A DNA stretch of 64,000 nt from Candidatus Polarisedimenticola svalbardensis (lineage in GTDB: Bacteria > Acidobacteriota > Polarisedimenticolia > Polarisedimenticolales > Polarisedimenticolaceae). How positions within the stretch are numbered: the stretch's first letter is position 1; every line of letters begins with the position of its first letter. Location of the stretch: positions 1 through 64,000 of the forward strand of contig JACXWD010000005.1 in NCBI GenBank assembly GCA_014764515.1, given 5' to 3'. This document shows positions 8,375-21,617 of the stretch, one piece after another. The notes beneath the pieces are model-generated. The model was not told the origin of the DNA, searched no databases, and saw only the letters and a program-made list of their open reading frames with translations. Position numbers and translations under genes: made by a program.

Positions 8375-11011
8375 ATGAAATCTCTTTCGGGACGGTGGTG
8401 TCTGTCTCTGCTCATGGTTCTCTTCTGGCTGAATATCGGCCTTTCCCAGGGGGAACCGGGACGGATCGAGGGCCGTATCGAAAAAGAGGGCCAGGGGGTC
8501 AACGGGGCGGTGGTCAACCTGGTCCAGCTGAAGACAGTGGAGGTCACCGATGCCGATGGCCGGTTCGTTTTCGAAAATGTTCCTTCCGGAAGCTATACCG
8601 TGTTGGTTTCCTACGGAGACAACAGCCTGGCCCGTGAGAACGTGCTTGTTGCCCAGGGCCGTACGACACGGCTGGATGTGGAAGTAGACTGGGATCTGGG
8701 TGTCTACGAAAAGGTGACGGTAACGGCGGCAGCACGGGCGGCGAAAATCGTCGATGCTCCTTCCGCCGTGACCTCCATCCCCGAGGAGCAGATCGAGCGC
8801 CAGGCCGCTCACGGGCAGGTTCCGAAGGTTCTGGAGTTCACGCCGGGGGCGGAAGTGACCCAGAGCGGTCTCTATGATTTCAATTTCAACACCCGCGGGT
8901 TCAACAGCTCCCTCAATCGCCGGGTATCTACCTACATCGACGGAAGAGACGTCGGGGTTGTTCTCCTGGGCGCCCAGGAGTGGGCGGCCATCTCAGGCGG
9001 ACTGGACGACGTGGCAAGCCTGGAATTCATCCGTGGGCCCAGCGCCGCCCTGTACGGCGCCAACGCTTCCAGTGGAGTGGTCAACATCACCACCAAGGCG
9101 CCGAGGGACAGTCTGGGCACCATGGTGCGGCTCACGGCGGGAGAGCTGGATACCAAGACCATTGATTTTCGCAGGGCGGACAAGCTGGGCCGGGGGTGGT
9201 ACTCGAAAGTCACGGCCGGCGCCAAGTACTCCGGAGATTTTTCGATCTCCCGCAACCCTGATGGGATCGATCGGCTCCCCAATACCCCGGACGATCTCGA
9301 GTTTCCCGAGTACAGCATCATCGAGGGGGAAGGAGGAGAGACTCCGTGGTGTCTGCTCATCGGCGAGACCGACTGCATCCCGACGGAGCGCACCCTGTTC
9401 CGTGAACAGGATGACGACATCCTGTTCGCCTCGGCCCGATTCGACAAATACCTGGCCGACGATTCCGTCCTTACCTTCGAGGCTGGGACTTCCGACATCG
9501 CCGGGCCGGTGTTCCTGACCGGGATCGGACGGGTCCAGAACCGAAGCTCCCAGCGACCGTTCTTCCGGTTCAACTACGCCAACGAGCACTGGAACGTCCT
9601 GGCGCACTATGCCTCCCGGGTAGGGGATCAGGCCAACCTCACAAAGGACCTTCTGGCGAACTTCGAGCTGCTGACCGATACCGAGCGCTACGGCGTCGAG
9701 GCACAGGGCAACTGGAATATCAAAGGGGATCGGGGCCGGTTCGTGATCGGTGCGGCCCACACCGAAGAGAGGGTCGACACATCCGACCCGGTGACCGGGA
9801 GGCAGACGGTGGTCTACCAGCCGCTGGACACCAACCGCCAGGCTGTTTTCAGCCAGTTTGACTGGAAAGTCAACGACGCCATCAAATTCGTTTTCGCCGG
9901 CAGGGTGGACAAGAACACCCTCCACGACACCCAGTTTTCTCCCAAGGCCGCCATGGTCTACAGCATCAACCCGATGAACTCGGTCAGGCTTACTTTCAAC
10001 AAGGCGTTCCAGGTCGCCAACTATTCGGAGTATTTCCTCCATACCCGTATCTCGGCATTTCCACTTGGTGGATTCATCCGGTTCGTTTGCGAATCCCCCA
10101 CGTTGGAGCAGCCGATCGATTGCGACGGCATCGAAACCGAGGACGGGTTCGTGCCGATTCTGGCGGTGGGGAACGACGACCTGGAACTGGAGAAAACATC
10201 CGCCTGGGAAGTCGGCTACACCGGCCTTCTGGGAAAGAAGGTTTTCATTACCCTCGATTACTACAACAGCGATAACAATGACTTCATCACCGACCTGGTG
10301 CCCCAGGTCGGGGCGATTCCCGGAGATCTGGAAGGTTGCCTCGACTCCTCTCTGAACCCTGAAACCGACCCTATGAACTGTCCGATCAACGCCGACTACC
10401 TGCCCTGGATCGGACCGGACGATTGGGAGTCCACCTTCCTGATCGTCCCGTTCTCGCCGAATATCCTGGCCGCAACGGCTTTGCGCAACGCGGTGGACAA
10501 TTCGGTGGGAGGCAACTCTCTCGGTTTTCGGCTGGCCCGGGATCTGGACGGCGCCACGGTGGTCATCGGCCGCACCTACACCAATATCGGCGAGGTCAAG
10601 ACACAGGGCGTCGATTTCGGGATGCAGTATTTCCTGAACGAGGCATGGAACCTCCAGGCGAGCTACTCCTGGTTTGATTTCGAGATCATCGACACCGACC
10701 TGGAAGTACAGGATATCCTGCTGCCCAACTCGCCTGAACACAAAGCGAGCCTGTCGGTCTCGTTCGTCAAGAACGACTGGGCGGTCAGCCTTGCAGGCAG
10801 GTGGGTAGATGGTTTCCGCTGGTCCGCCGGTGTGTTCCAGGGCGACGTGCCTGCCTACAGCACCATCGATCTCAATGCCGGATACAGTTTCAGCAAGACG
10901 ATACGCCTGGGGTTGAACGTCGCCAACGTGCGGGACAGCGGTCACTTCGAGGCGTTCGGCGGGGATATTATTTACCGCCGTGCTCTTTTCAACACGACGT
11001 TCAATTGGTGA
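8375..11011 (+). CDS. TonB-dependent outer-membrane receptor with N-terminal carboxypeptidase-regulatory-like domain
   Basis: An 878-residue outer-membrane gated channel for energised uptake of a bulky ligand. ATG 8375 follows GGGGGAC and opens a signal peptide (MKSLSGRWCLSLLMVLFWL...). Residues about 30-105 form a CarboxypepD_reg-like domain (GRIEGRIEKEGQGVNGAVV, DADGRFVFENVPSGSY). The plug follows (VTVTAAARAAKIVDAPSAVT, then IRGPSAALYGANASSGVVNI, typical of TonB plugs). The rest is a beta barrel ending in the aromatic-terminated strand ALFNTTFNW. The ligand is unknown: the Cys-containing loops (about 310-330 and 560-690) give no clue. The gene sits between secreted hydrolases, so uptake of peptide or other breakdown products is possible. 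A receptor for cobalamin or siderophores feeding the importer at 46-49 kb is an alternative. Confidence 0.93.
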   Translation: MKSLSGRWCLSLLMVLFWLNIGLSQGEPGRIEGRIEKEGQGVNGAVVNLVQLKTVEVTDADGRFVFENVPSGSYTVLVSYGDNSLARENVLVAQGRTTRLDVEVDWDLGVYEKVTVTAAARAAKIVDAPSAVTSIPEEQIERQAAHGQVPKVLEFTPGAEVTQSGLYDFNFNTRGFNSSLNRRVSTYIDGRDVGVVLLGAQEWAAISGGLDDVASLEFIRGPSAALYGANASSGVVNITTKAPRDSLGTMVRLTAGELDTKTIDFRRADKLGRGWYSKVTAGAKYSGDFSISRNPDGIDRLPNTPDDLEFPEYSIIEGEGGETPWCLLIGETDCIPTERTLFREQDDDILFASARFDKYLADDSVLTFEAGTSDIAGPVFLTGIGRVQNRSSQRPFFRFNYANEHWNVLAHYASRVGDQANLTKDLLANFELLTDTERYGVEAQGNWNIKGDRGRFVIGAAHTEERVDTSDPVTGRQTVVYQPLDTNRQAVFSQFDWKVNDAIKFVFAGRVDKNTLHDTQFSPKAAMVYSINPMNSVRLTFNKAFQVANYSEYFLHTRISAFPLGGFIRFVCESPTLEQPIDCDGIETEDGFVPILAVGNDDLELEKTSAWEVGYTGLLGKKVFITLDYYNSDNNDFITDLVPQVGAIPGDLEGCLDSSLNPETDPMNCPINADYLPWIGPDDWESTFLIVPFSPNILAATALRNAVDNSVGGNSLGFRLARDLDGATVVIGRTYTNIGEVKTQGVDFGMQYFLNEAWNLQASYSWFDFEIIDTDLEVQDILLPNSPEHKASLSVSFVKNDWAVSLAGRWVDGFRWSAGVFQGDVPAYSTIDLNAGYSFSKTIRLGLNVANVRDSGHFEAFGGDIIYRRALFNTTFNW

Positions 11012-11201
11012 GCAGTTTTCCAGATCGATTGGAAATTGGGACTATTTCCATCGTATTTGCGATTATAGCAATAATTATTGCGACCTGTATTCCGCAGGAC
11101 CTTCTATCCAGAATTGTGACTTTAGGCGCGGCCATCATTTTGGTCGTAAGTTTATGCGTATTCCACTTTGTTGGTTTTGCTGGTTGTTTTCGGGGGATTA
11201 A

Positions 11202-12743
11202 ATGCAAAGAAAATTCGGATCGCTTTTCTCTCTGGCAGTTCTCGTTCTCACAGTAGCAGCCGGCGCTTCAACGGTGTTGGCACACAGCCCGGTCGTGGAT
11301 GCTGATCTCTCCGACTGGTGTCTGGGCGCATTCTCCAACACGGCGCCAGGCGGAGGCCGTGTGGAGGACAGTTCCGCGACGCTGGTCTGCGGCAACTGTT
11401 CCTTTACCACCGACTTCGCATGCAGTCTGAATTCGGATTGTCCCGGAGGTGAGATCTGCGAAAACCTGACCAGCAGGGACGAGTTGGTGTGGTGGGACAA
11501 CCGCACCGACGGCGCGGTCAACGACCTGGGCACCGTCGCCATGACCCAGGACAACACCAATCTCTACATCTCATCCGAGTTGTGGGTCGATCCGGATCCG
11601 CTGTCACTTCCGTTCGGTGAGATCGCTATCGATTATCAACCCGGCGGCGTGAACCTCTGGTATGACCCCAACGCCGCGATGGTGGCGCCGGGATCGTGCA
11701 GCGGTTCCACCGATCGAGCCTGCACCTCGGATGCTGATTGCAGCTTCTGTGCACTCTCCACCGAGCCGTTCCCTTCCACCCGGAAACGAACCTGCGGCTC
11801 AGGCTGCAACCCGGACCTCCCTGGGGACAACTGCATTGCTACCGAGACCTGCGTCGGCATCGGTGCACAGCCGATCGCCAATCTCGGGGTGAACTCGACT
11901 CCTGACGTCGGCGCCGAATACCTTCTGGCGTTTGATTTCAGTCGCTGGCTGATCAGCGCCGACGGGGCGACGCTCCTGATGGTGCCTGGCGTGACCGCGT
12001 CGTGGGACCCGAAATTCGGTTGCGTTCCCGATTTCTCAGGCGACAGCACGATGTGCGATTTCGATCCGGCGGTTAACCCCGGCGCCAGCGGCGGTTCCGG
12101 AGGACCTCCAGGCGGTATCGAACTGGCTGTTCCGTGGTCCGCCTTCGGGTGCACCGGTTGCCCCGACGCCTGCGTCTGTCCCGGATTCGGTCCGGGCCAG
12201 GACTTCAGTTTCACCATGCTGGTGGCCCGTGGCACCAACACGCTGGATTACACTCCGGACGGTGCGATTGAGGACGTCATGTCCGAACAGGTGGCCGGCG
12301 TGTACACCACTTCAGCCGATAGCTGTGCCGGTTTCGGCACCGGCAACACCAACTGTGAAATCGCCGATGGCAGCACCGACGCCTTCATCCCCCCTGCAGG
12401 CCCGGCTGTCCCCGGCGGGCAGTCCAACGGTTTGCTTCTGACGAAAAACGTTGGGCCGTCCGTCACCCTGAACTGGGATCCGTCCTGTACCACCGCCGAC
12501 ACCGACTACGGAGTGTACGAGGGAGATCTGGGAATCTGGTACAGCCATTTCGAGGTGCCGACCTTCTGTAGCACCGCCGGAGTGACCAGCGCCACGTTCA
12601 ACTTCGGGGCCGGGAATCACTACTACCTGGTTGTGCCGTCCAACGGATCCACCGAAGGGTCGTACGGCGCCGACAGCTCGGTTGCGGAACGTCCTGCCAG
12701 CACCACGCCGTGCCTGCTCCAGTCCATCGGCACCTGCCCGTAA
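11202..12743 (+). CDS. Secreted Cys-rich protein of unknown function
   Basis: 513 residues with a signal peptide (MQRKFGSLFSLAVLVLTVAAG...) and GGGGGAT just upstream of ATG 11202. After the leader comes VVDADLSDWCLG, which resembles the start of carbohydrate-binding-like extracellular domains of the 'DGxxxDW' type. Two Cys-rich insertions with the pattern C-x-x-D-x-DC (CSLNSDCPGGEICE; ACTSDADCSFC) are probably disulfide knots. The C-terminal ~100 residues form an FN3-like module ending YYLVVPSNGSTEGSYGADSS and a Cys-containing tail, related to the ends of the subtilase and acylase. It is followed after 37 bases by the acylase gene, so the two are probably co-transcribed. I do not recognise a specific function. 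The 190-base gap upstream is strikingly AT-rich. Confidence 0.78.
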   Translation: MQRKFGSLFSLAVLVLTVAAGASTVLAHSPVVDADLSDWCLGAFSNTAPGGGRVEDSSATLVCGNCSFTTDFACSLNSDCPGGEICENLTSRDELVWWDNRTDGAVNDLGTVAMTQDNTNLYISSELWVDPDPLSLPFGEIAIDYQPGGVNLWYDPNAAMVAPGSCSGSTDRACTSDADCSFCALSTEPFPSTRKRTCGSGCNPDLPGDNCIATETCVGIGAQPIANLGVNSTPDVGAEYLLAFDFSRWLISADGATLLMVPGVTASWDPKFGCVPDFSGDSTMCDFDPAVNPGASGGSGGPPGGIELAVPWSAFGCTGCPDACVCPGFGPGQDFSFTMLVARGTNTLDYTPDGAIEDVMSEQVAGVYTTSADSCAGFGTGNTNCEIADGSTDAFIPPAGPAVPGGQSNGLLLTKNVGPSVTLNWDPSCTTADTDYGVYEGDLGIWYSHFEVPTFCSTAGVTSATFNFGAGNHYYLVVPSNGSTEGSYGADSSVAERPASTTPCLLQSIGTCP

Positions 12744-12780
12744 TTTCAGTGCAACGCACCGTCTCCATGGGGGATTCGCT

Positions 12781-15700
12781 ATGAGTATCAACAATCGAGC
12801 CCGAACGGCTCTGATCATCGCCTGCCTGACGATCTGGCTGGCCGGCGGCGCCATGGCAGCGGACCTGGACGGGCCCGCTTCCATCGTTTTCGATCAATAC
12901 CGTGTACCGACCATCGTGGCCCAGACCGAGCACGACGCCATCTATCTGCAAGGCTTCATGCATGCTCGTGACCGCCTGTGGCAGATGGATTTCCAGCGCA
13001 GGCTGTTCGCCGGTAAGGCGTCCGAAATGCTCGGATCAGCCGCTCTCGCCCAGGATGTCCAGTTGCGGACCCTGGGACTGGAGCGGGCGGCCGTACGGAG
13101 CTTGGCGGTCCAGACCCCGGAGACCCTGGCCTGGCTCCAGGCCTACTCCGACGGCGTCAACGCATACCTGGCGCTCTCCAACCCGCTCCCGCCGGAGTAT
13201 GGCGCCCTGGAGATGGACCATAACGGCATCCCCCCCTGGACGCCGCTGGACACCCTGATCATGGTGAAAGGCCTTGCTTTCGGCCTGTCCTTCGATCTGG
13301 GTGATATCAATCGTACCCTGGCCCTGCTGAACTTCAAGGGTGTAGGTGAAATCCTCGGGTTCAACGGCTTCCAGCTGTTCAATGCCGACCTTTACCGGGT
13401 TGCTCCGTTTGATGCCACCATCTCCATTCCGGCCATGGCCAATGCCGGCGACGGTCCGGAACAGGATCCCCAGCCGCCGGGTGACGAGGAAACGCCCGCC
13501 TACCTCTCCGATCCCAATTTCGAGGCGATGCTTAATTCCTATCGTGATGCGATTGTCGACATTCCGATCCTCGAGAATGCACTGGAGAACGACGGAACCG
13601 AGGTGGGCAGCAACTGGTGGATCGCCAACGGTTCCCTGACCGATTCCGGTTTCCCGATGATTGCCAACGACCCCCACCTGTCCCTGGGGACCCCGGCCAC
13701 GTTCTATGAAATCCACCTCAATGTCGAGAACGGCATCAACGTAACCGGTATCAGCTTCCCCGGCGTCCCCGGCCTGGTGCAGGGCTGCAACGATACGATC
13801 TGCTGGGGATCGACGGTCAACTCCCTGGACGTCACCGACGTCTACCAGGAAGTCCTGATCGCTACCAACCCGGCTGCACCGACATCTCCCACCCATTCGT
13901 TCTTCCGGGGTGGCCTGGAGCCGCTGCAGTTCATCCCCCAGACATACATGTTCAACGCCATCGGCGATGGTATTCCCAACAATACGTTCGACGCAGGGCT
14001 TCCGCCGGAATCCGGCGGCGTAACCATCGTCGTTCCCCGTCGTAACAACGGCCCGATCGTATCGACAAGTTATGACCCGGCGTCCGCCACGCCGCTGACC
14101 GGTTTCAGCATCATGTACACCGGCTGGAGCGCCACCCAGGAACTGGAATCGTTCCGCCTCATGGCCCGGGCGGCCAGTCCCCAGAACTTCAGGGACGCCC
14201 TGCAGTTCTTCGACGTCGGCTCCCAGAACTGGGGATACGCCGATGTCAACGGCAATATCGCCTATTTCACCAGTGCCGAGCTTCCGATCCGGGAAGATCT
14301 GCAGACGCTGTTCTTCCCCGACGGCCTGTTGCATCCCGGGATCATCCGGGACGGCACCGGCACCAACAAACACGAATGGTTGCCGGTCCAGAACCCACAG
14401 CCGAACCAGGCGATCAACTACGAGATGCTTCCGTTCGATGAAATGCCCCAGGTCATCAACCCGGGAAGCGGGTATATCCTCAACGCCAACAACGATCCGA
14501 TCGGAACCAGTCTGGACAACGTCTCCTGGAACCAGTTCCGGGCCGGCTTCAACGGCCTTTTGTACCTGGCACCGGGGTATGCCACCGGGTTCCGCATCGG
14601 TCGCCTCAAACAGCTGTTCGACGCAGGCATGGCTGCCGGCCCTCTGACCACCGACCAGTACAAGGACTGGCAGGGAAACAATCAGTTGCTGGACGCTGAA
14701 GTACTGACCCCTTATCTGCTGGAGTCCTTCGACAACGCCAGTGCCGCCGGAGCACCCCAGGTTCTGGTGGACCTGATCGCCGATCCTCGCATAGGAGACG
14801 CCATAGCCCGCCTGGACTCATGGGATTTCAGCACGCCGACCGGTCTTGATGCAGGATGGGATCCCAGCGATGCGACCAACGTTTCCGGCCCGGCACCTGC
14901 CGCCGAAATCGATGCCAGTGTTGCGGCGACGCTGTACTCGGTCTGGCGAGGCCAGGTTACCCAGCGCGTCATCGATCAGACCCTGGCCAACCTCCCGATC
15001 CCGTTGCACCCTTACGCCCCGGGCAGCGCTCAGACGATGTCGGCGTTCCGCTACCTCATGGAACGCTATCCGATTACCGGAGGCACCGGCGCCTCCCTGA
15101 TCAACTTCTTTGACGTGCCCGGAGTGCCGGACCAGGATGTGGCGAAGGACGTAATCCTGTTGGGAAGCCTGCAGAGTGCTCTCGACCTGCTGGCCTCCGA
15201 TGACATGGCTGCCGCTTTCGGCAACTCCACCGATCTGAACGACTACCGCTGGGGCAAGCTGCACCGTATCGTGTTCGCCCACACCCTGGGCGGGCCGTTC
15301 AGCGTCCCCGGGGAAGGGTCCCCCACCAACCTGGCGCCGGACCTCCCCGGCTTCGCCCGGGCAGGGGGCATGGGCTCTCTGGATGCCGCGGCCCACGGTG
15401 TCCGTGCCGATGGACTCAACGAGTTCATGTTCGGTTCCGGCCCGTCCCGCCGGTTCATCGCTACCATGAAGCCTGACGGACCCGAGGCGATGCAGGTGAT
15501 CCCCGGTGGCGAAAGCGGCGTCCTCGGAAGCCCGAATCGCACCGACCAGTTGGACCTGTGGCTGGCCAATGAGTATCACCCGCTGCCTGTGTCGCTGGCC
15601 GATGTCAACGCCATCGCAGTCGCAACCGAGACCTATGATTGCGGCGACGGTGTCACCGGCCCGGGGGAAGAGTGTGACGACGGCAATACCAACGGCAACG

Positions 15701-16644
15701 ACGGATGCAATGACTCCTGCCGTATTTCTCCAATCATCACCTGCAGCAGTCCGACGGTTTCCGCCGATCCGAACACCTGCGATGCTGATATCGCCTGTGA
15801 CGCCATCGCCTCCTGCATCGACCCCTCCGGGGGCGTGATCACACTCGGTTGTGATCCGGGTGGCCCCTACGGACTGGGCGCCACCGACGTCACCATCCAG
15901 TGCAGCGATTCGGAAGATACGACCATCGTGGTCTGCCAGGCGGCAGTGGCCGACACCACGCCTCCTACGATCTCGGTCTCCGTATCCCCGGACGATCTCT
16001 GGCCGCCGAACCACCGCATGGACGATATCGTGGCCAGCGTCGTTGTTGCGGACACCTGCGGGCCGGCAACCGTGGTCCTAGAATCAGTGACCAGCAGCGA
16101 GCCGGACAACGCCGCCGGCAATGGTGACGGCAACACCGTCAACGATATCCAGGGCGCCGATACCGGCACGGAAGATTACTTCTTCCAGCTTCGGGCGGAA
16201 CGGGCCTCATCCGGAACCGGCAGGGTGTACACCGTCACCTACACGGCCACCGACGCATCCGGCAACGAAGCCGGCGCTTCAACCAGTGTCACCGTGGCCC
16301 ATGACCGCAGCGGCCATACCGAGCCGCTGGAGCTGGACCTGGTGGTAACCCTCGACGGCACTCTGGTGGCCTGGACCGACATGGATGCCGCTGGACCGTA
16401 CAACCTGATCCGGGGATCGTTGAGCCAGTTGAGAGAGCTGGGGAACAAGATCGACCTCGGTACCGTGACCTGCTACGCAGGCGGCACATCCGCGATGGAC
16501 ACCAGCGGGAACGAGGACACAGAGATTCCTCCCTCCGGCGACATGTTCTTCTACCTGATCGAGTCCGACCAGGGAGACGGCAGTTCGTACGGAACCGTGT
16601 CGAGTTCGAAGCCGAGAGTGCCCCAATCAGGAGACTGCCAGTAG
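12781..16644 (+). CDS. Secreted penicillin acylase-family hydrolase (Ntn, S45) with Cys-rich repeat and C-terminal modules
   Basis: A 1287-residue amide hydrolase. ATG 12781 follows GGGGGATT and opens a signal peptide ending near GGAMAAD. S45 enzymes are made as precursors that self-cleave to expose an N-terminal Ser; here this is Ser277 in EVGSNWWIANG. Other family signatures are FMHARDRLWQMDFQRR (about 60-75), NDPHL and the C-terminal GGMGSLDAAAHG/GESGVLGSP region. After the hydrolase (about 950) comes one Cys-rich unit of the DUF4215 type (CGDGVTGPGEECDDGN...C...C), then a HYR-like domain, then LWPPNHR and a final module almost parallel to the end of the subtilase. Substrate could be N-acyl homoserine lactones, beta-lactams or other acyl amides; this cannot be decided here. 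The terminator at 16671 closes the unit. Confidence 0.92.
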   Translation: MSINNRARTALIIACLTIWLAGGAMAADLDGPASIVFDQYRVPTIVAQTEHDAIYLQGFMHARDRLWQMDFQRRLFAGKASEMLGSAALAQDVQLRTLGLERAAVRSLAVQTPETLAWLQAYSDGVNAYLALSNPLPPEYGALEMDHNGIPPWTPLDTLIMVKGLAFGLSFDLGDINRTLALLNFKGVGEILGFNGFQLFNADLYRVAPFDATISIPAMANAGDGPEQDPQPPGDEETPAYLSDPNFEAMLNSYRDAIVDIPILENALENDGTEVGSNWWIANGSLTDSGFPMIANDPHLSLGTPATFYEIHLNVENGINVTGISFPGVPGLVQGCNDTICWGSTVNSLDVTDVYQEVLIATNPAAPTSPTHSFFRGGLEPLQFIPQTYMFNAIGDGIPNNTFDAGLPPESGGVTIVVPRRNNGPIVSTSYDPASATPLTGFSIMYTGWSATQELESFRLMARAASPQNFRDALQFFDVGSQNWGYADVNGNIAYFTSAELPIREDLQTLFFPDGLLHPGIIRDGTGTNKHEWLPVQNPQPNQAINYEMLPFDEMPQVINPGSGYILNANNDPIGTSLDNVSWNQFRAGFNGLLYLAPGYATGFRIGRLKQLFDAGMAAGPLTTDQYKDWQGNNQLLDAEVLTPYLLESFDNASAAGAPQVLVDLIADPRIGDAIARLDSWDFSTPTGLDAGWDPSDATNVSGPAPAAEIDASVAATLYSVWRGQVTQRVIDQTLANLPIPLHPYAPGSAQTMSAFRYLMERYPITGGTGASLINFFDVPGVPDQDVAKDVILLGSLQSALDLLASDDMAAAFGNSTDLNDYRWGKLHRIVFAHTLGGPFSVPGEGSPTNLAPDLPGFARAGGMGSLDAAAHGVRADGLNEFMFGSGPSRRFIATMKPDGPEAMQVIPGGESGVLGSPNRTDQLDLWLANEYHPLPVSLADVNAIAVATETYDCGDGVTGPGEECDDGNTNGNDGCNDSCRISPIITCSSPTVSADPNTCDADIACDAIASCIDPSGGVITLGCDPGGPYGLGATDVTIQCSDSEDTTIVVCQAAVADTTPPTISVSVSPDDLWPPNHRMDDIVASVVVADTCGPATVVLESVTSSEPDNAAGNGDGNTVNDIQGADTGTEDYFFQLRAERASSGTGRVYTVTYTATDASGNEAGASTSVTVAHDRSGHTEPLELDLVVTLDGTLVAWTDMDAAGPYNLIRGSLSQLRELGNKIDLGTVTCYAGGTSAMDTSGNEDTEIPPSGDMFFYLIESDQGDGSSYGTVSSSKPRVPQSGDCQ

Positions 16645-16670
16645 CAGTCCGCTAGTTTGTCCTGACCGTT

Positions 16671-16709
16671 GCCCGCCGGCGCTTTCCTTGGTGCCGGCGG
16701 GCATTTTTC
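16671..16709 (+). terminator. Rho-independent terminator after the acylase gene
   Basis: GCCCGCCGGCGC (16671-16682) pairs with GTGCCGGCGGGC (16691-16702) with one G-T wobble, followed by ATTTTTCT. Its 5' arm is identical to that of the terminator at 8096. Confidence 0.9.
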
Positions 16710-16790
16710 TGTACTCATGGTTTTTCCAGGTTTGCTGGCCGCTTGAATGTGTTGTATATTGTGTGGATTAATGTGTAATGGGGGTTTGTC

Positions 16791-16994
16791 ATGCCTACCA
16801 ACCTTGCCTTGGACGATGATCTGGTAAGCGAAGCAAAAAAGCTGGGGAACCACCGATCCAAAAAAGACGCCGTCAACCAGGCGCTGCTGGAGTACGTCTC
16901 CCGGCGCAAAAGGCGCAAGATGCTTGATCTTTTCGAAAAAGTGGATTGGGACGAGCGTTATGACTACAAAGAGGACAGGAAACGCCGGGGATGA
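16791..16994 (+). CDS. VapB-like antitoxin (DUF2191-type)
   Basis: 67 residues, MPTNLALDDDLVSEAKKLG..., matching the short VapB antitoxins that bind DNA through a ribbon-helix-helix N-terminus and block a PIN toxin with a charged C-terminus (here ...DWDERYDYKEDRKRRG). GGGGGT lies seven bases before ATG 16791. The 3' end overlaps the toxin start by 4 bases (ATGA), the classic translational coupling of type II toxin-antitoxin pairs. The upstream gap (16710-16790) is AT-rich and probably holds the self-regulated promoter; TGTAAT at 16774-16779 is a possible -10. Confidence 0.87.
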   Translation: MPTNLALDDDLVSEAKKLGNHRSKKDAVNQALLEYVSRRKRRKMLDLFEKVDWDERYDYKEDRKRRG

Positions 16995-17389
16995 GGGTTC
17001 TGGTGGATACCTCGGTCTGGTCCCTGGCCCTGCGTAAAGGCGGCCCTGCCGACCATCCGAAGGCGCGACAACTCGCCCGGCTGCTGTCGGAAGATCAGGA
17101 TCTGTTCCTCACCGGGATCATCCTTCAAGAGATTCTCCAGGCGTTCCGGGCCGAAACGACCTTCCGACGGGTGGAAAAGCATCTGCAACCGTTCCCTCTG
17201 CTCAGGCTGGATCGTCGAGGATTTGTGGAAGCGGCATGCATTTATAGACGCAGTGTTTCCAAAGGGGTCGCCGTTTCGACTGTGGATTGCGAGATCGCCG
17301 CAACGGCAATTCGGAACGAATGCCTTCTGTTGACGGCGGACAAGGACTTTGAGCGCATGGCCAGGTTCTGCGATCTGAAATTGCTCTAG
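16991..17389 (+). CDS. vapC: VapC-like PIN-domain ribonuclease toxin
   Basis: 132 residues. PIN-domain nucleases cut tRNA, rRNA or mRNA using clustered acidic residues; here they are seen in LVDTSVW (Asp6), the ILQEILQ helix, and VDCEIAATAI, with a further Asp in TADKDFERMA. Length is normal for VapC. It overlaps the antitoxin gene by 4 bases. The pair is complete, so it should be functional, and it is the only addiction-type module in the window. Confidence 0.9.
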   Translation: MRVLVDTSVWSLALRKGGPADHPKARQLARLLSEDQDLFLTGIILQEILQAFRAETTFRRVEKHLQPFPLLRLDRRGFVEAACIYRRSVSKGVAVSTVDCEIAATAIRNECLLLTADKDFERMARFCDLKLL

Positions 17390-17444
17390 GAGTGCCAAGG
17401 CCGTGATATAAAAGATCGCACACGCCATCGAAGAGGGGAACGCG

Positions 17445-17840
17445 ATGATGAAATATGTTGATATTGCGGCTCATATCCTTCTTGGCCTGGTCTTCGCCGT
17501 GTTCGGCCTGGCGGGGTTGCTGAAGCCGGATCTGTTCCCCCAGCCGGAGTTGGACCAGGAAGCCGCCTTTTTCATGAGCGGCCTGTCCGCCAACGCCTAT
17601 TTCATGGTGGTGCTGAAGCTGGTGGAAGCGGTCGGTGGGATTCTCATCCTGTTCCGCCGCTGGGTGCCGCTGGCCCTGGTTCTGTTGGCGCCTGTGGTCG
17701 TCCACATATTCCTGTTCCACGCCTTCCTGGCGCCGGAAGGGCTGCCGATGGCAGTGGCCCTGGTGGTGCTGGAAGGGTATCTCGGCTTCGTGGTCTACAG
17801 GAAGAGCTTCAAAACGGTGCTGGCGGCGAGGCAGAACTGA
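17445..17840 (+). CDS. DoxX-like four-helix membrane protein
   Basis: 131 residues with four hydrophobic segments (about 5-27, 47-70, 76-95 and 99-118) and the DoxX-family start HILLGLVFAVFGLAGL followed by a soluble loop. GAGGGGAACGCG precedes ATG-ATG at 17445. DoxX/SURF4-like proteins are small inner-membrane proteins linked loosely to oxidative stress and quinone or thiol chemistry; no firm function can be given. Its stop is only 4 bases from the stop of convergent metH. Confidence 0.8.
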   Translation: MMKYVDIAAHILLGLVFAVFGLAGLLKPDLFPQPELDQEAAFFMSGLSANAYFMVVLKLVEAVGGILILFRRWVPLALVLLAPVVVHIFLFHAFLAPEGLPMAVALVVLEGYLGFVVYRKSFKTVLAARQN

Positions 17841-17844
17841 CCGA

Positions 17845-21507
<3,663 letters not shown>

Positions 21508-21560
21508 GGATCCCTCTTCTTTACAAGGTTGCACGATTATCTTAGACCGGATTGCCGGTA

Positions 21561-21589
21561 TTGATCACCGTAACTTGGTGCCGTATGCT
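21561..21589 (+). promoter_or_regulatory. Likely promoter of the TPR-CHAT operon
   Basis: TTGATC (21561-21566), a 17-base spacer and TATGCT (21584-21589). Transcription would start near 21596, just ahead of the ribosome-binding sequence GGGG at 21609-21612. This position argues against translation starts at 21552 or 21585. Confidence 0.45.
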
Positions 21590-21617
21590 AACTAAAGAAG
21601 ACCGTCCTGGGGAAGAA

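Noticed and set aside
8993-10945. Long open frame (about 650 codons) antisense to the TonB receptor gene
   Set aside because: Caused by high GC and third-position bias; the product has no domain and no ribosome-binding site, while the sense frame is a clear receptor.
21508-21617. Possible cobalamin or SAM riboswitch in front of metH
   Set aside because: The gap is only 110 bases, is shared with the divergent gene, and shows no B12-box-like sequence.
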